This document shows, one piece after another, positions 14,999-24,280 of a stretch of 29,647 nt of DNA. The notes beneath the pieces are model-generated. The model was not told where the DNA came from. It was given only the letters and a program-made list of their open reading frames with translations, and made no database searches. The position numbers and the translations under genes were made by a program. Each line of letters begins with the position of its first letter. The stretch's first letter is position 1. Origin of the DNA: a virus. The DNA lies in the IMG/VR virus record IMGVR_UViG_3300035181_000678, positions 1-29,647 of that record; one strand, 5' to 3'.

Positions 14999-15649
14999 AT
15001 GTCCATCACCCTCGCTGTCGGCACCGCCGTTGCCATTGCCAGCACCTACGGCACCTCGGTCACGATGACCGCCATCACCAACGCGGCCGAGGCCGTCGCC
15101 ACGCTGGCAGCCGGCCATGCCTGCGCTGTGGGCGATTACCTAGAGGTGACATCCGGCTGGGATCTGCTCAACAGCCGCATCGTGCGCGTCAAGACGGTCG
15201 TGACCAACGACGTGACGTTCGAAGGCATCATCACCAGCAGCACCACGCAATATCCGACTGGCACCGGTGCTGGCAGCATTCGCCGCATCACGGCCTGGAC
15301 CAATCTCTCGCAGCTCACGGCTGACATCAACGTCAGCGGCGGCGACCAGCAATACGCCGACGTCACCGGCCTGGCCGACAAAACCCAGAAGCAGATCCCG
15401 ACCCGCCGCAGCCCTGTCCAGACCACGCTGGGTGTTTTTGACGATCCATCGCTGTCCTGGGTGCCGATCGTCCAGGCTGCCTCGGATAGTGCCGTAGCCA
15501 CTGCCGTGCGGTTCACCTACCCGAATGGTTCCAAGAGCGTCGGCAATGCGTTCTGGTCGATCGGCGATCTGCCGACCATCAACGACAGCACGCTGCGCAA
15601 CTCGATCTCGCTGAGCTACGTCGCCAAGTCCACCCGCTACGCGACCTGA
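14999..15649 (+). CDS. Major tail tube protein
   Basis: A 216-residue beta-rich protein, Ser/Thr/Val-rich with no signal peptide, in the position of the tail tube gene. Features consistent with tube proteins include the N-terminal TLAVGTAVAIASTYGTSV, a central GDYLEVTSGWDLLNSR segment, and a conserved-looking KQIPTRRSPVQTTLGVF region before the C-terminal strands. It should form stacked hexameric rings around the tape measure. GGAG a few bases upstream of the ATG gives good translation, appropriate for a major structural protein. Followed by the chaperone pair, as in siphoviruses generally. Confidence 0.8.
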   Translation: MSITLAVGTAVAIASTYGTSVTMTAITNAAEAVATLAAGHACAVGDYLEVTSGWDLLNSRIVRVKTVVTNDVTFEGIITSSTTQYPTGTGAGSIRRITAWTNLSQLTADINVSGGDQQYADVTGLADKTQKQIPTRRSPVQTTLGVFDDPSLSWVPIVQAASDSAVATAVRFTYPNGSKSVGNAFWSIGDLPTINDSTLRNSISLSYVAKSTRYAT

Positions 15650-15688
15650 TCCTGATCAGCCGCCAGCACCACCCACTGAGCCAGCTCC

Positions 15689-16042
15689 ATGACCATCCGC
15701 ATCAACATCAACCCGGCGCCCACGTTCACCGTCCCGGTACTCATCTCCGTGCCGGGCGCTGAGCCTGCCAAGATCAGCGTCACGTTCCGCCACAAGGGCC
15801 GTAAGGCGTTGGATGCCTGGATCAAGCGCCCGGCCGAAGCCAAGACAGCCGGCACCGAGATCGCCGATGCCGACTACCTGGGCGAAATCATCGCCGACTG
15901 GGCCGACATCGGCGCCGACGATCGCCCGGTGCCGTACTCGCGCGATGCGCTGGCTGACCTGCTCGATGCCTACCCGACCTCAGGCACTGAACTGTTCAAC
16001 GCCTATCTGAAAGCGTTGACTGAGGCCCGCGAAAAAAACTGA
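15689..16042 (+). CDS. Tail assembly chaperone, upstream frame (G-like)
   Basis: A 117-residue acidic protein expected to bind the tape measure during tail assembly. It has an N-terminal beta part (TFTVPVLISVPG, ISVTFRHKG) and a helical C-terminus (LTEAREKN), with ADYLGEIIADWADIGADD typical of phage tail assembly chaperones. It ends right after the slippery sequence A AAA AAC (16033-16039), where ribosomes can slip -1 into the following frame. The frame-0 product ends at TGA 16040-16042. The ribosome binding site is weak. Confidence 0.78.
   Translation: MTIRININPAPTFTVPVLISVPGAEPAKISVTFRHKGRKALDAWIKRPAEAKTAGTEIADADYLGEIIADWADIGADDRPVPYSRDALADLLDAYPTSGTELFNAYLKALTEAREKN
16033..16039 (+). other. 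Canonical -1 programmed ribosomal frameshift site (A AAA AAC)
   Basis: The heptamer lies with its codons in the zero frame (AAA 16034-16036, AAC 16037-16039) directly before the TGA stop. Slippage by one base puts ribosomes in the frame that continues from 16039 as CTG ACT GCG, with no stop, through to 16380. The fused product would be about 230 residues. This is the layout of lambda G-GT, including the chaperone-before-tape-measure context. No downstream hairpin was clearly established by eye. Confidence 0.85.
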
Positions 16043-16062
16043 CTGCGGCGGTCCAGGCGCTC

Positions 16063-16380
16063 ATGTCCGGGCCGCCGCAGCTGACGCAGCAGGACCGCGA
16101 GAACATGGAATTCCTCGGCCTCACTCAGGCCGACCTGGCGCCCCCCGTCAGCGTCATCGATCTGTGGCCCTGCCTGGCCCCGGCCTTTGCCCTCTACCGC
16201 GCCATGCAGACGCAGTGGCGCATGGGGTTCAGTGGCCCGACCGGGCTTGATTACAACGCGCTGCCCGTCGTCGAGCAGCGCCTCGGCATCAGTCCCGATG
16301 ACGCAGCCGAGCTTTTTGGCGACGTGCAGGCCATGGAAGCCGCAGCGCTACTGCATCTGTCTACCAGCAGGCCCAAATGA
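16063..16380 (+). CDS. Tail assembly chaperone extension, DUF1799-like (T-like)
   Basis: A 105-residue frame beginning at the first ATG, but probably expressed mainly as the C-terminal part of a -1 frameshift fusion entered at 16039. It carries the DUF1799 (PF08809) signature: VIDLWPCLAPAFALYRAMQTQW then MGFSGPTGLDYNALPVVE and ELFGDVQAMEAAAL. The ATG at 16063 has no ribosome binding site, supporting fusion expression. The fusion product would recruit tape measure and tube. It overlaps the tape measure start by four bases (ATGA). Confidence 0.8.
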   Translation: MSGPPQLTQQDRENMEFLGLTQADLAPPVSVIDLWPCLAPAFALYRAMQTQWRMGFSGPTGLDYNALPVVEQRLGISPDDAAELFGDVQAMEAAALLHLSTSRPK

Positions 16381-19300
16381 CCCAGCAGCTCACTTTCGCC
16401 CTCGGTCTCGACAGCAGCCAGTACGATGAAGCGCTGGGGCGCGCCGAGCGCAGCACACGTGCATTCGGGGCTACCGCACAGCAAGCTGGCGCAGGCGCTG
16501 AGCGCTCGATGGCCGGCATCGGCCCGGCAGCCCAGCAAGCGGCCGATGCACAGCAGCGCTTCATGCGGTCGCTGCAAGACCAGCTGACCACGCTCACCAT
16601 GGGCGACACGCAGCTGCTGCGCTACAAGGCCAGCCAGCTCGGCATCGCCTACTCGGCCGGCACGCTGATCGACAAGCTATCCCAAGCTCGCGAGGCAGTG
16701 CAAGCCAAGGCGGCAGCCGATTCCATCGCTGCCACTGCGGCGCGCCAGCAGGCTGCGGCCGCTGAACAGCAGGCGTCTGCACAGCAGCGCTTCCTTGCTG
16801 CGCTGCGCGAGCAGTCGGCTACGCAGGGCATGTCGCCCGACCAGCTGCTGCGCTACCGTGCGGCGCAGCTCGGGGTCGGCGAGCAAGCTGAGCACCTGAT
16901 CACCCAGCTGCATGCGCAGGGCAAAGCCGGTACCGCATCTGCTGCACAGATCAATGCCGCCATGCGCACCGTACCGGCGCAGTTCACCGACATTGTGACC
17001 AGCTTGCAGGGAGGGCAAAACCCGCTCACAGTGTTGCTGCAGCAGGGAGGACAGCTCAAGGACCAGTTCGGGGGCGTCGGCACCGCAGCCAAGGCGCTCG
17101 GCGGGTATGTGCTGGGGCTCATCAACCCTGTGACTGTTGCAGCCGCCGCTGTGGCCGCCCTTGGCGTTGCCTACGCCAGTGGTGCAGCCGAAGCGACCGG
17201 CTACAGCCGCGCATTGATCATGAGCGGCAACGCTGCCGGCCTCACTGCATCGCAGATGGGCGACATGGCGGCGCGCATTGACGGCGTTGCCGGCACGCAA
17301 GCCAAAGCCGCCGAGGTGCTCACGCTGCTGGCTGGGCAGGCCGGCACATCAGCAGCTGGCATCGAGCGCATGGCGCAGGCAGCCATCCTGCTGGAGCGCT
17401 CCGGCGGCCCGGCCGTTGAAGAGACCGCTGCCGCATTTGCCCAACTGGGCAAAGAGCCGCTACAAGCCTCGATCAAGCTCAACGAGGCGACCGGCTACCT
17501 CACCATGTCGGTCTACCAGCAGATCAAAGCGCTGGAAGACCAAGGCCGCACGGTTGAAGCCGCTGCGCTGGCGCAGGAATCCTATGCCAGCGCAATGACC
17601 CAGCGCGCGATGCAGCTGGAAGGCCAGCTCGGCCTGCTGCAGCGCGCCTGGCGCGGCATCAAAGATGGTGCCGCCGAGGGCTGGGATGCCATGCTCAGCA
17701 TTGGCCGGGCCGACACCGCGACCGACAAGATCAAGAAGCTCAGCGAGCAAATCGAGCACCTGCAGCTCGTGCAGTCCAAGGGGCTCGGTGGGCAGTACGG
17801 CAACTCATCATCAGCCTCGATCGATCGCCAGCTGGCTGCGCTACAAACCCAGCGCGCCGCCGCCGAAGAAACTGACCGCCTTGCACAGCGCTCGGCCAAT
17901 GCGCTGGCTGAACAGGCGCGCCAGGTCAAGGCCCGCGTCGAGTGGGACAAGACCGGCACCGAGTTCATGAGCAAGCAGGCCAAGATGGCCCAGGAGATTG
18001 CCAAGGCCCAAAATATCGGCTCGGCGGCGGGCGCCTCGCAAGCCGAGATCGATGCCCGCCTGGCCGAGATCCGCGCCAAGTACACCGAGAAGAAGACCGA
18101 AAAGAAAGACCCGCGAGACGAAGCCGGCCAGCGGCTGCTCGAACAAGTGCGTGACCGCCTGGATGCGGCCCGCATGGAGGCCGACCAGGAAGTCAAGCTG
18201 ACCGATGTGCAGCGCCTGAGCCTGAAAATCATGGAGCAGCTGCGTGATGGCAAGGCCAAGCTCAGTGAAGCGCAGCGCACGCTGATCGGTACCCAGCTCG
18301 AAGAAATCTCGGCTGCTGAAAAGCTGGCCGCTCAGCGTGCGGCTGACGCGGCCTGGATGCTCGAATCAGCCACCGCCAACAGCGCGGCACAAGATGCTGC
18401 AGCCAAGCGTGTCACCGATCTGCAAGCCCAGGTCCAGGCCCAGCAAGATGCCAATGCACAGGCACGCCTTGGGGCGGCCGCGCTGGCTGACCTGCAGGCG
18501 GCCCGGCTTGACGAAGCGGCTGCCACAGCCGAGCAGCGCGCACGGTGGGCCGAAGAGTCGCTGCTCAGCACCGACATCGTCGAGACCTACCGCGCGCAAG
18601 CTCAGGCGCTGCGCGACCTGGCCATTGCCAAAACAGATGGCGCGAACATCAAGCTCGACCAGGACAACCAGAAAGCCCGTGACAAAACCGTCGAGGACTA
18701 CCTCAAGTCCGGCAGCAAGATCGACCTCACGGCCGGGTTTGACAGTGCAAGCCAAAGCCTCGGCAAGTTCGTGCAGACATTCTCGATGCTGGTCGAGCAG
18801 CAGCAGGCCTACAACAAGGCCCGCGCTGACGCCATCGGCAACGCGGAAAAACTGGCCTCAGTCGAAGCCACGCACGTAGCCCAGCAGCTGGAAGGCTACG
18901 CTGGCCTGATCGGTGCCGCCAAGAGCTACGCCAAGTCGGGCAGCAAGGATTACAAAGCGCTGGAGGCAGCGGAGAAGGCCTTTCGGGCGGTTGAACTTGG
19001 CATTGCCATCATGACTGCAGCGCGCAAGATTGGGCTGATTGGGTCTGTCACTGCCGCCACAGTCGCCGGCTCCGCGCAGCAGGCTGCAGCGGCCACCGCA
19101 AGCATCGGCCCGCAGCTGGCAGCCGATGCTGTCAAGGGATCCAGCGCTGCGGCTGTGGGCGTGGCTGAACAGGCTCAAGGGGATCCATACACCGCTTTGC
19201 CGCGCATGGCGGCAATGGCTGCCGTCATGGCCGCGCTGGGCTTTGCCACAGGCGCATTTGGTGGCGGCGGCCATACTGTAGATCCCGGAAACACCGGCAC

Positions 19301-21269
19301 CGGCACGGTCCTTGGTGACAGCGGCGCCCAAAGCGCGAGTATCAGCAAGGCCATTGAAGACCTTGGCCGCGTGGACACGATGACCATGCGCTACTCAGCG
19401 CAAATGCTTAACAGCTTGCGCTCAATCGAAGACAGCATGTCCGGCCTGGCAAATATTGTCGCGCGGTCCACAGGGGTTGATGTCGCAGCGCTTGGAATCG
19501 ACACCAGCACAAAACTCAGCAATGTCGCCGAGTTCGTCAAGAAGTTTGACCTGATTGGCAATATCGCCAGCTCGGTTCCGCTGATCGGTGGCATTCTGGG
19601 CCGTGATGCTGACCGCCTGGCAAGCTTGCTTGGCAGCAGCTCCACCAGCATTGACGCATCCGGCCTGTATGCAGCCAGCCAAAAAGCTGGCGACATCATT
19701 GCTCGTGGCATACAAGTGCAGCAGTATGCTGACACGACTACCACTGAAAAAACATTCGGAATCAAAACCGGTAGCAGCAGCGATACTGTTTACGGTGCAG
19801 CCTCTGCTGAAATAAAGCAGCAGTTCACAACCATCATCAGGGGGTTTGCGGATTCCATCGGTGCCGCTGGTCAAGCACTTGGCTTGACTGCTCAGGATGT
19901 GAGCCAGCGGATTGCTGGTGTCGGCATTGATCTTGGCAAGATCAACCTGCAAGGGCTCAGCGGCGCCGACATCCAGGACCGGCTGTCGGCCGTCTTCAGC
20001 TCCGCCGGCGACCGGCTGGCCGCTGCCGCGCTGGGTGGCCTTGAGCGGTTCCAAAAAGTCGGTGAAGGCTATTACCAAACGCTGGTCCGTGTTGCCAGCG
20101 GCACTGAGGAAGCGCAGGTTGCACTGGACCGCCTCGGCGTTGCCGCGATCAGCTACACCCAGATCACGCGGGCGCAAAGCGACGTCGCAGCCGAGATCGT
20201 GCGCCAGAGCATCCAAGCCCGTGAAGGGCTCAGCGGCATTGCCGACATCATCAGCACGCTTGGCGGCAGCGCAGCTGACCTGGGATCGGCCTACAGCATG
20301 CTGACCGGCATCAGGACGCAGCTGCAGGCCATCGGTATCCAGGGTGATGCTGTAGGCCGCTCGCTGATCACTGGAGCCGGCGGTCTGCAGGAACTGCAAG
20401 ATGCGGCAGCTGCATTTGCAGACCGGTTCGGGTCAGCACAAGGCCAGTTGCGCGGCCAGGTCAGCACACTGACGGCGCAGTTCGGTGCACTGGGCTACGC
20501 CCTCCCGAGCAGCGCCAATGATTTCCGCAGCCTGGTCTCGGGCATCGATACCAGCACCGAAGCGGGCCAGAAACTGCTCGGCCAGGTGCTGCGGTTGAGC
20601 AGCGGGTTTGGTGACCTGCTCGATGCCATTCAAGCCGCCACGGGCGGCCTCACAGCCGAAATTGAACGTATCCGTGCGCTGCAGGCCGGCGGCGCAGATC
20701 AAAGCACAGCGGCTCTGCAGGCCCGGTTCGCGGTGCAGACAGCCGCAGCCCGGGCCGGCGACCAGACAGCACTGGACGCGCTGCCACAGATCAGCCAGGC
20801 GCTGCTCAGCGCGGCTGAGAGCAGCGCAAGCAGCGCGTTGGAATTGGCCCGCATCCGCGCCTCGACGCTCACGAGCCTGCAGGCTACGCTGGACACCATC
20901 ACGACCACTGCGGGTCTGCCCAAGACATCGATCCCCGGCTACGCCGCCGGAGGCAACTTCCCGGGCGGCCTGCGCATCGTCGGCGAGCGAGGCGCCGAAC
21001 TGGAAGCCACAGGGCCGGCCCGCATCTACCCGGCGGCACAGACGGCAGCCATGCTGCGCGGCGGTGGCGGGCAAGACCAGATGCTGGACGAACTGCGTGC
21101 CCTGCGCCTTGAACTGGCTGCGCTGCGTGCTGACCAGATTTCCGCCAGCGTCCAGATCGCCACCAACACCGGCCGCATGCAACGCACGTTGGATCGCGTT
21201 GCGCCCGAGGGCGATGCGCTGCAGATCCGGCAGATCTCCGGCGAAACCATCGCCACGGTAGCGGGGTGA
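16377..21269 (+). CDS. Tail tape measure protein
   Basis: This 1630-residue protein scaffolds tail assembly and fixes tail length. A PF06791-type region is visible near 188-240 (INAAMRTVPAQFTDIVTSLQGGQNPLTVLLQQGGQLKDQFGG). Two similar blocks near 59-105 and 136-180 (LLRYKASQLGI and LLRYRAAQLGV) show an internal duplication. Long charged helical stretches fill much of the middle, with Ala/Gly-rich hydrophobic segments near 240-270 and about 870-930. The C-terminus (NFPGGLRIVGERGAEL, then ARIYPA) is a common tape-measure ending. The N-terminus lacks a signal peptide. The start overlaps the preceding stop (ATGA). Confidence 0.93.
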   Translation: MTQQLTFALGLDSSQYDEALGRAERSTRAFGATAQQAGAGAERSMAGIGPAAQQAADAQQRFMRSLQDQLTTLTMGDTQLLRYKASQLGIAYSAGTLIDKLSQAREAVQAKAAADSIAATAARQQAAAAEQQASAQQRFLAALREQSATQGMSPDQLLRYRAAQLGVGEQAEHLITQLHAQGKAGTASAAQINAAMRTVPAQFTDIVTSLQGGQNPLTVLLQQGGQLKDQFGGVGTAAKALGGYVLGLINPVTVAAAAVAALGVAYASGAAEATGYSRALIMSGNAAGLTASQMGDMAARIDGVAGTQAKAAEVLTLLAGQAGTSAAGIERMAQAAILLERSGGPAVEETAAAFAQLGKEPLQASIKLNEATGYLTMSVYQQIKALEDQGRTVEAAALAQESYASAMTQRAMQLEGQLGLLQRAWRGIKDGAAEGWDAMLSIGRADTATDKIKKLSEQIEHLQLVQSKGLGGQYGNSSSASIDRQLAALQTQRAAAEETDRLAQRSANALAEQARQVKARVEWDKTGTEFMSKQAKMAQEIAKAQNIGSAAGASQAEIDARLAEIRAKYTEKKTEKKDPRDEAGQRLLEQVRDRLDAARMEADQEVKLTDVQRLSLKIMEQLRDGKAKLSEAQRTLIGTQLEEISAAEKLAAQRAADAAWMLESATANSAAQDAAAKRVTDLQAQVQAQQDANAQARLGAAALADLQAARLDEAAATAEQRARWAEESLLSTDIVETYRAQAQALRDLAIAKTDGANIKLDQDNQKARDKTVEDYLKSGSKIDLTAGFDSASQSLGKFVQTFSMLVEQQQAYNKARADAIGNAEKLASVEATHVAQQLEGYAGLIGAAKSYAKSGSKDYKALEAAEKAFRAVELGIAIMTAARKIGLIGSVTAATVAGSAQQAAAATASIGPQLAADAVKGSSAAAVGVAEQAQGDPYTALPRMAAMAAVMAALGFATGAFGGGGHTVDPGNTGTGTVLGDSGAQSASISKAIEDLGRVDTMTMRYSAQMLNSLRSIEDSMSGLANIVARSTGVDVAALGIDTSTKLSNVAEFVKKFDLIGNIASSVPLIGGILGRDADRLASLLGSSSTSIDASGLYAASQKAGDIIARGIQVQQYADTTTTEKTFGIKTGSSSDTVYGAASAEIKQQFTTIIRGFADSIGAAGQALGLTAQDVSQRIAGVGIDLGKINLQGLSGADIQDRLSAVFSSAGDRLAAAALGGLERFQKVGEGYYQTLVRVASGTEEAQVALDRLGVAAISYTQITRAQSDVAAEIVRQSIQAREGLSGIADIISTLGGSAADLGSAYSMLTGIRTQLQAIGIQGDAVGRSLITGAGGLQELQDAAAAFADRFGSAQGQLRGQVSTLTAQFGALGYALPSSANDFRSLVSGIDTSTEAGQKLLGQVLRLSSGFGDLLDAIQAATGGLTAEIERIRALQAGGADQSTAALQARFAVQTAAARAGDQTALDALPQISQALLSAAESSASSALELARIRASTLTSLQATLDTITTTAGLPKTSIPGYAAGGNFPGGLRIVGERGAELEATGPARIYPAAQTAAMLRGGGGQDQMLDELRALRLELAALRADQISASVQIATNTGRMQRTLDRVAPEGDALQIRQISGETIATVAG

Positions 21270-21270
21270 C

Positions 21271-22170
21271 ATGATGCTGTTCGGCTACATCCGCCCGATC
21301 GAAATCACCGATGCCATGCTGGTTTCGCACAGCGTGCCTGAAAACGATTACCCGGCCTGGTCGGTCGGGACCACGTATGCCATTGGGGCCAGGGTCATCC
21401 TGGTATCCACTCACAGCGTCTACGAATCGCTCGTCGGGAGCAACATCGGCAACAACCCTGCCACCGCCACACAGTGGCAACAGGTCGGCCCAACCAACCG
21501 ATGGGCCGCTTTTGACAAAGCGCGCGGCACGGTCACGACCTCGGCGGCCGACACAATGACCATTGTGCTGACCATTCCTGACCTCGTCAGTGGCATCGGT
21601 TTGATCGATATGGATTGCGAGTCGCTGCATGTCACCATGACAGTGGACGGCGCCACGGTGTATGACAAGGATTTCCCAGCGACATATTCGGCCGCCAACG
21701 TGATCGACTACTGGAGCTGGTGTTTCGAGAGCATCGAGCCACAGGGCATGGCCATCATGACCGACGTGCCGCCGTTTCGCGGAGCACAGATCACGATCAC
21801 ACTCACAAAAACTGGTGGCCCATCAGTCGGGACAGTAGTCATTGGTCCTAAATATGATTTGGGGATACTGATGTCACGGGTATCAGTTGGATTCGTCAAC
21901 AAATCCAAAAAAACAGAAAACGCCTGGGGCGCATTAAGCATCCGAAAAAGCGGGGTTGTTGACACGATGCGCGGTACGCTGGCTATTGAAAATGCTACAG
22001 TCGATATCGTCAAGCGCCGCATGCAAGAAGTCAAAGACATTCCAGTGCTTTTCTACTCTGTCGGCAACTTCGAGTCAATGAATGTGTATGGATTTCCATT
22101 TGATGCGGAAATAGAGATTGCTACGCCAGTTGTTTCGTACATGTCTTTTCGGATTGATAGCTTGATTTGA
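21271..22170 (+). CDS. Distal tail protein with CBM5/12-like N-terminal module
   Basis: A 299-residue protein immediately after the tape measure, probably at the tail tip. Residues about 29-75 (WSVGTTYAIGARVILVSTHS, then YESLVG and WQQVG) resemble small carbohydrate-binding modules of the CBM5/12 type, with the conserved aromatic pattern. The rest is a beta-rich structural region ending MSFRIDSLI, with no enzyme motif. From about 21840 the base composition turns markedly AT-richer inside the gene (AAAAA, GGATTTCC, GATAGC), a likely recombination junction with the AT-rich tailspike that follows. It starts at ATG one base after the tape measure stop. Function in host surface attachment is inferred. 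Confidence 0.7.
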   Translation: MMLFGYIRPIEITDAMLVSHSVPENDYPAWSVGTTYAIGARVILVSTHSVYESLVGSNIGNNPATATQWQQVGPTNRWAAFDKARGTVTTSAADTMTIVLTIPDLVSGIGLIDMDCESLHVTMTVDGATVYDKDFPATYSAANVIDYWSWCFESIEPQGMAIMTDVPPFRGAQITITLTKTGGPSVGTVVIGPKYDLGILMSRVSVGFVNKSKKTENAWGALSIRKSGVVDTMRGTLAIENATVDIVKRRMQEVKDIPVLFYSVGNFESMNVYGFPFDAEIEIATPVVSYMSFRIDSLI

Positions 22171-22179
22171 GGTTTGTAA

Positions 22180-23874
22180 ATGACAATAAGCCATATTACA
22201 CCAGCACCAAATGCGCCAAACAGGATTACAGGTGTTTCTACATTTAACGCTGACATGTCTGCATTTTTGTTATGGATGCAGAATAATTCAGTTGAAATAA
22301 ATAATTTTATTGATTTGCTTAATGCTGGTGATACGTCAACAGCATTAGCCGGGCGACTGGCATCTGCGGCTACTGGTGATGGCGCAAATATGGTCGCAGT
22401 GCCACCACCAATGACTGATGCTGTTCCAAGAACAGTATATCTAAATCTCCTTCACTGCAAAAACCTAAATAATTGGTGTGACGGGAATGGCGCCGACGAA
22501 ACAGTGCAAATTGCAAAAGCATTTGCAGCCTGCAATGCGGCTGGGGTTCAGGTGCTTGAAGGCAAGACTGATGCAAATTATGTCTGGACCGGTGTGCAAA
22601 CGCTGGCTGACCGGCTTAGTATTGCTGGAAATGGCTGCACTTTTACACCGGTAAATGATGGATTCAAAACAATTGGCGGCGCCAATGACATCGGCAAAAC
22701 ATTTTACCGTGATTTCGCAATGCTGGGTGCCAGCAGCGCGGCCAATAGTGGGATTGCGATTGCACAAAACACGACGCTTGCGCGCACGCGCGGGATTGAG
22801 TTCCGCAATGTGCTGGTTGACAGATTTCTAAATGCAATAACTGCGCGCAGCATGTGGGACGGTGTGATTGACGGGTGCCACATCTACCGGAGCAAGTTCG
22901 GAGTTTCATTTGTCGGCCAGTGCGTCAGCAATGTCATCCGAAATTCCCATATCCTAAGCACAGTCGCAACGCAAGGGGATGGGTCCGTAGGTGTGTATGT
23001 TGATCAATACACTTATGCCGATGCAACGGCTCGCAGACCGGAAGCAATACTGATCGATGGTGAAACTCGTGTATATGGCTTTGATACCAATGCGTGGGTT
23101 AATCGCTGCCTAAAATTTTCTGCTATTAACTCTGATTTTGATGCGGCGCTGAAGTATGGTATCCGCGCAACAACTGTTGATTCCAAAATTGTAATTGCAA
23201 ACAATTACGTTGCATGCATCGGGGGGGCGGTGCCAGGATATGGTATCCACATCGATGATTTAGGGTCTGCAAATTCATCCGCGCTGCTTGTTGCAGATAA
23301 TGATATATGGGGTGTCGGTACGATGCCATCGGGTAGCGTAGCGCTGTACGTCGGTACAAACCGCACCGGCAAAAAAGTTATCTCGCGTAATACTCTTGGA
23401 GCTGGCGTGCCATTTGACTATGGACTACAGCTTGCCACGGTCAGCAATGCGGATGTTGAATACAATACAATAAACGGTGTAAATGGGTCATTACTTGCGC
23501 AAAATGGCGGAAGCAACAAATACACCCGCAATGACTTCAATGTGCCGATCCAGCGCAGCGGGACGCGAACAAAGGATGAGTTTGATCACAATAGCGGAAC
23601 TGCCGTCACGTGCTTTCACGGCCTCGTCGTCTATCCGGCTACGGTCACAACAACAACCCTGTCAGATACTACTGACCTCGGCCTGAGTGCGGCAATTGTG
23701 ACCGGTGCTCCTGCAAATCTGCTTAAATACTGTAAAGTAACGCAAGTCACTGGCGCAACGAGCATGGGATTTATCCGCGCCAGAGATAGCGGGGCAGGTG
23801 GCGTAATTATCGATCGGACTGTCGCGCTTGGTGGGGCTAGTGCAGATATATGGCTCGACATGGAGTCGTATTGA
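22180..23874 (+). CDS. Tailspike, right-handed beta-helix, receptor-binding
   Basis: A 564-residue protein that should bind and perhaps cut host surface polysaccharide. Residues about 1-60 form the particle-anchoring part, with a helix FNADMSAFLLWMQNNSVEINNFID. From about 95 on, repeated strands (LSIAGNGCTFTPV, GIEFRNVLVDRF, GVIDGCHIYRSKFGVSF, NVIRNSHIL, SKIVIANNYVA, LLVADNDIWGV, KKVISRNTLG, ADVEYNTING) give the ladder of a pectate-lyase-like solenoid. The C-terminal part after about 480 is a separate beta cap. Codons are clearly AT-richer than in surrounding genes, a sign of acquisition. Catalytic residues cannot be assigned from sequence alone. GAGG lies about 7-9 nt before the ATG. Confidence 0.8.
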   Translation: MTISHITPAPNAPNRITGVSTFNADMSAFLLWMQNNSVEINNFIDLLNAGDTSTALAGRLASAATGDGANMVAVPPPMTDAVPRTVYLNLLHCKNLNNWCDGNGADETVQIAKAFAACNAAGVQVLEGKTDANYVWTGVQTLADRLSIAGNGCTFTPVNDGFKTIGGANDIGKTFYRDFAMLGASSAANSGIAIAQNTTLARTRGIEFRNVLVDRFLNAITARSMWDGVIDGCHIYRSKFGVSFVGQCVSNVIRNSHILSTVATQGDGSVGVYVDQYTYADATARRPEAILIDGETRVYGFDTNAWVNRCLKFSAINSDFDAALKYGIRATTVDSKIVIANNYVACIGGAVPGYGIHIDDLGSANSSALLVADNDIWGVGTMPSGSVALYVGTNRTGKKVISRNTLGAGVPFDYGLQLATVSNADVEYNTINGVNGSLLAQNGGSNKYTRNDFNVPIQRSGTRTKDEFDHNSGTAVTCFHGLVVYPATVTTTTLSDTTDLGLSAAIVTGAPANLLKYCKVTQVTGATSMGFIRARDSGAGGVIIDRTVALGGASADIWLDMESY

Positions 23875-23875
23875 C

Positions 23876-24280
23876 ATGGGCATGCCACAAATAGACCCCA
23901 CTACAGCGGCTACAGCAGCGGCTACCATCATCTGGGGACCGGAGCTTGCGGCGCTGGCGGGGCCGTACGCCGTGATCATCTTCGGTGCTGCAGTCGGTGC
24001 AGCGTGGGCGCTGGGGCGCAGCGTGCCGACGTCGCGGCTGTGCGCGGGGCTGACTGTGCTACGGCTGATCGCCACGGCCGTGCTGCTGGCTGTCGCGGTC
24101 GAGCAAGGCCTGGTGCACGTCGGCGCGCTGGCGCCTGATGCTCATTGGGCGCTCGGCCTGATCGCACTGCTGATCGGCGGTATCGGCGACGACTGGCCCA
24201 GCATCGCGCGCTGGGCGCTTGGCTTGGCGGGGCGAGCCATCGCGCGACGCGTTGGAGATGATGCCGGAGACCGGACATGA
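23876..24280 (+). CDS. Holin-like membrane protein
   Basis: A 134-residue hydrophobic protein starting at ATG 23876, one base after the tailspike stop (GTG further upstream would overlap the tailspike). Hydrophobic segments are visible near 14-45 (IIWGPELAALAGPYAVIIFGAA), 57-80 (VLRLIATAVLLAVAVEQGLV) and 90-105 (ALGLIALLIGGIG), followed by a basic tail (GRAIARRVG). This profile fits a holin with two or three membrane spans. The location at the end of the late region, before another membrane protein, supports a role in lysis. The stop overlaps the next start by ATGA. Exact holin class is uncertain. Confidence 0.65.
   Translation: MGMPQIDPTTAATAAATIIWGPELAALAGPYAVIIFGAAVGAAWALGRSVPTSRLCAGLTVLRLIATAVLLAVAVEQGLVHVGALAPDAHWALGLIALLIGGIGDDWPSIARWALGLAGRAIARRVGDDAGDRT

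Noticed and set aside
22180-23874. Fixing catalytic residues of the tailspike as a depolymerase
   Set aside because: Beta-helix strands are convincing but active-site residues cannot be placed without a structure, so only binding is stated.
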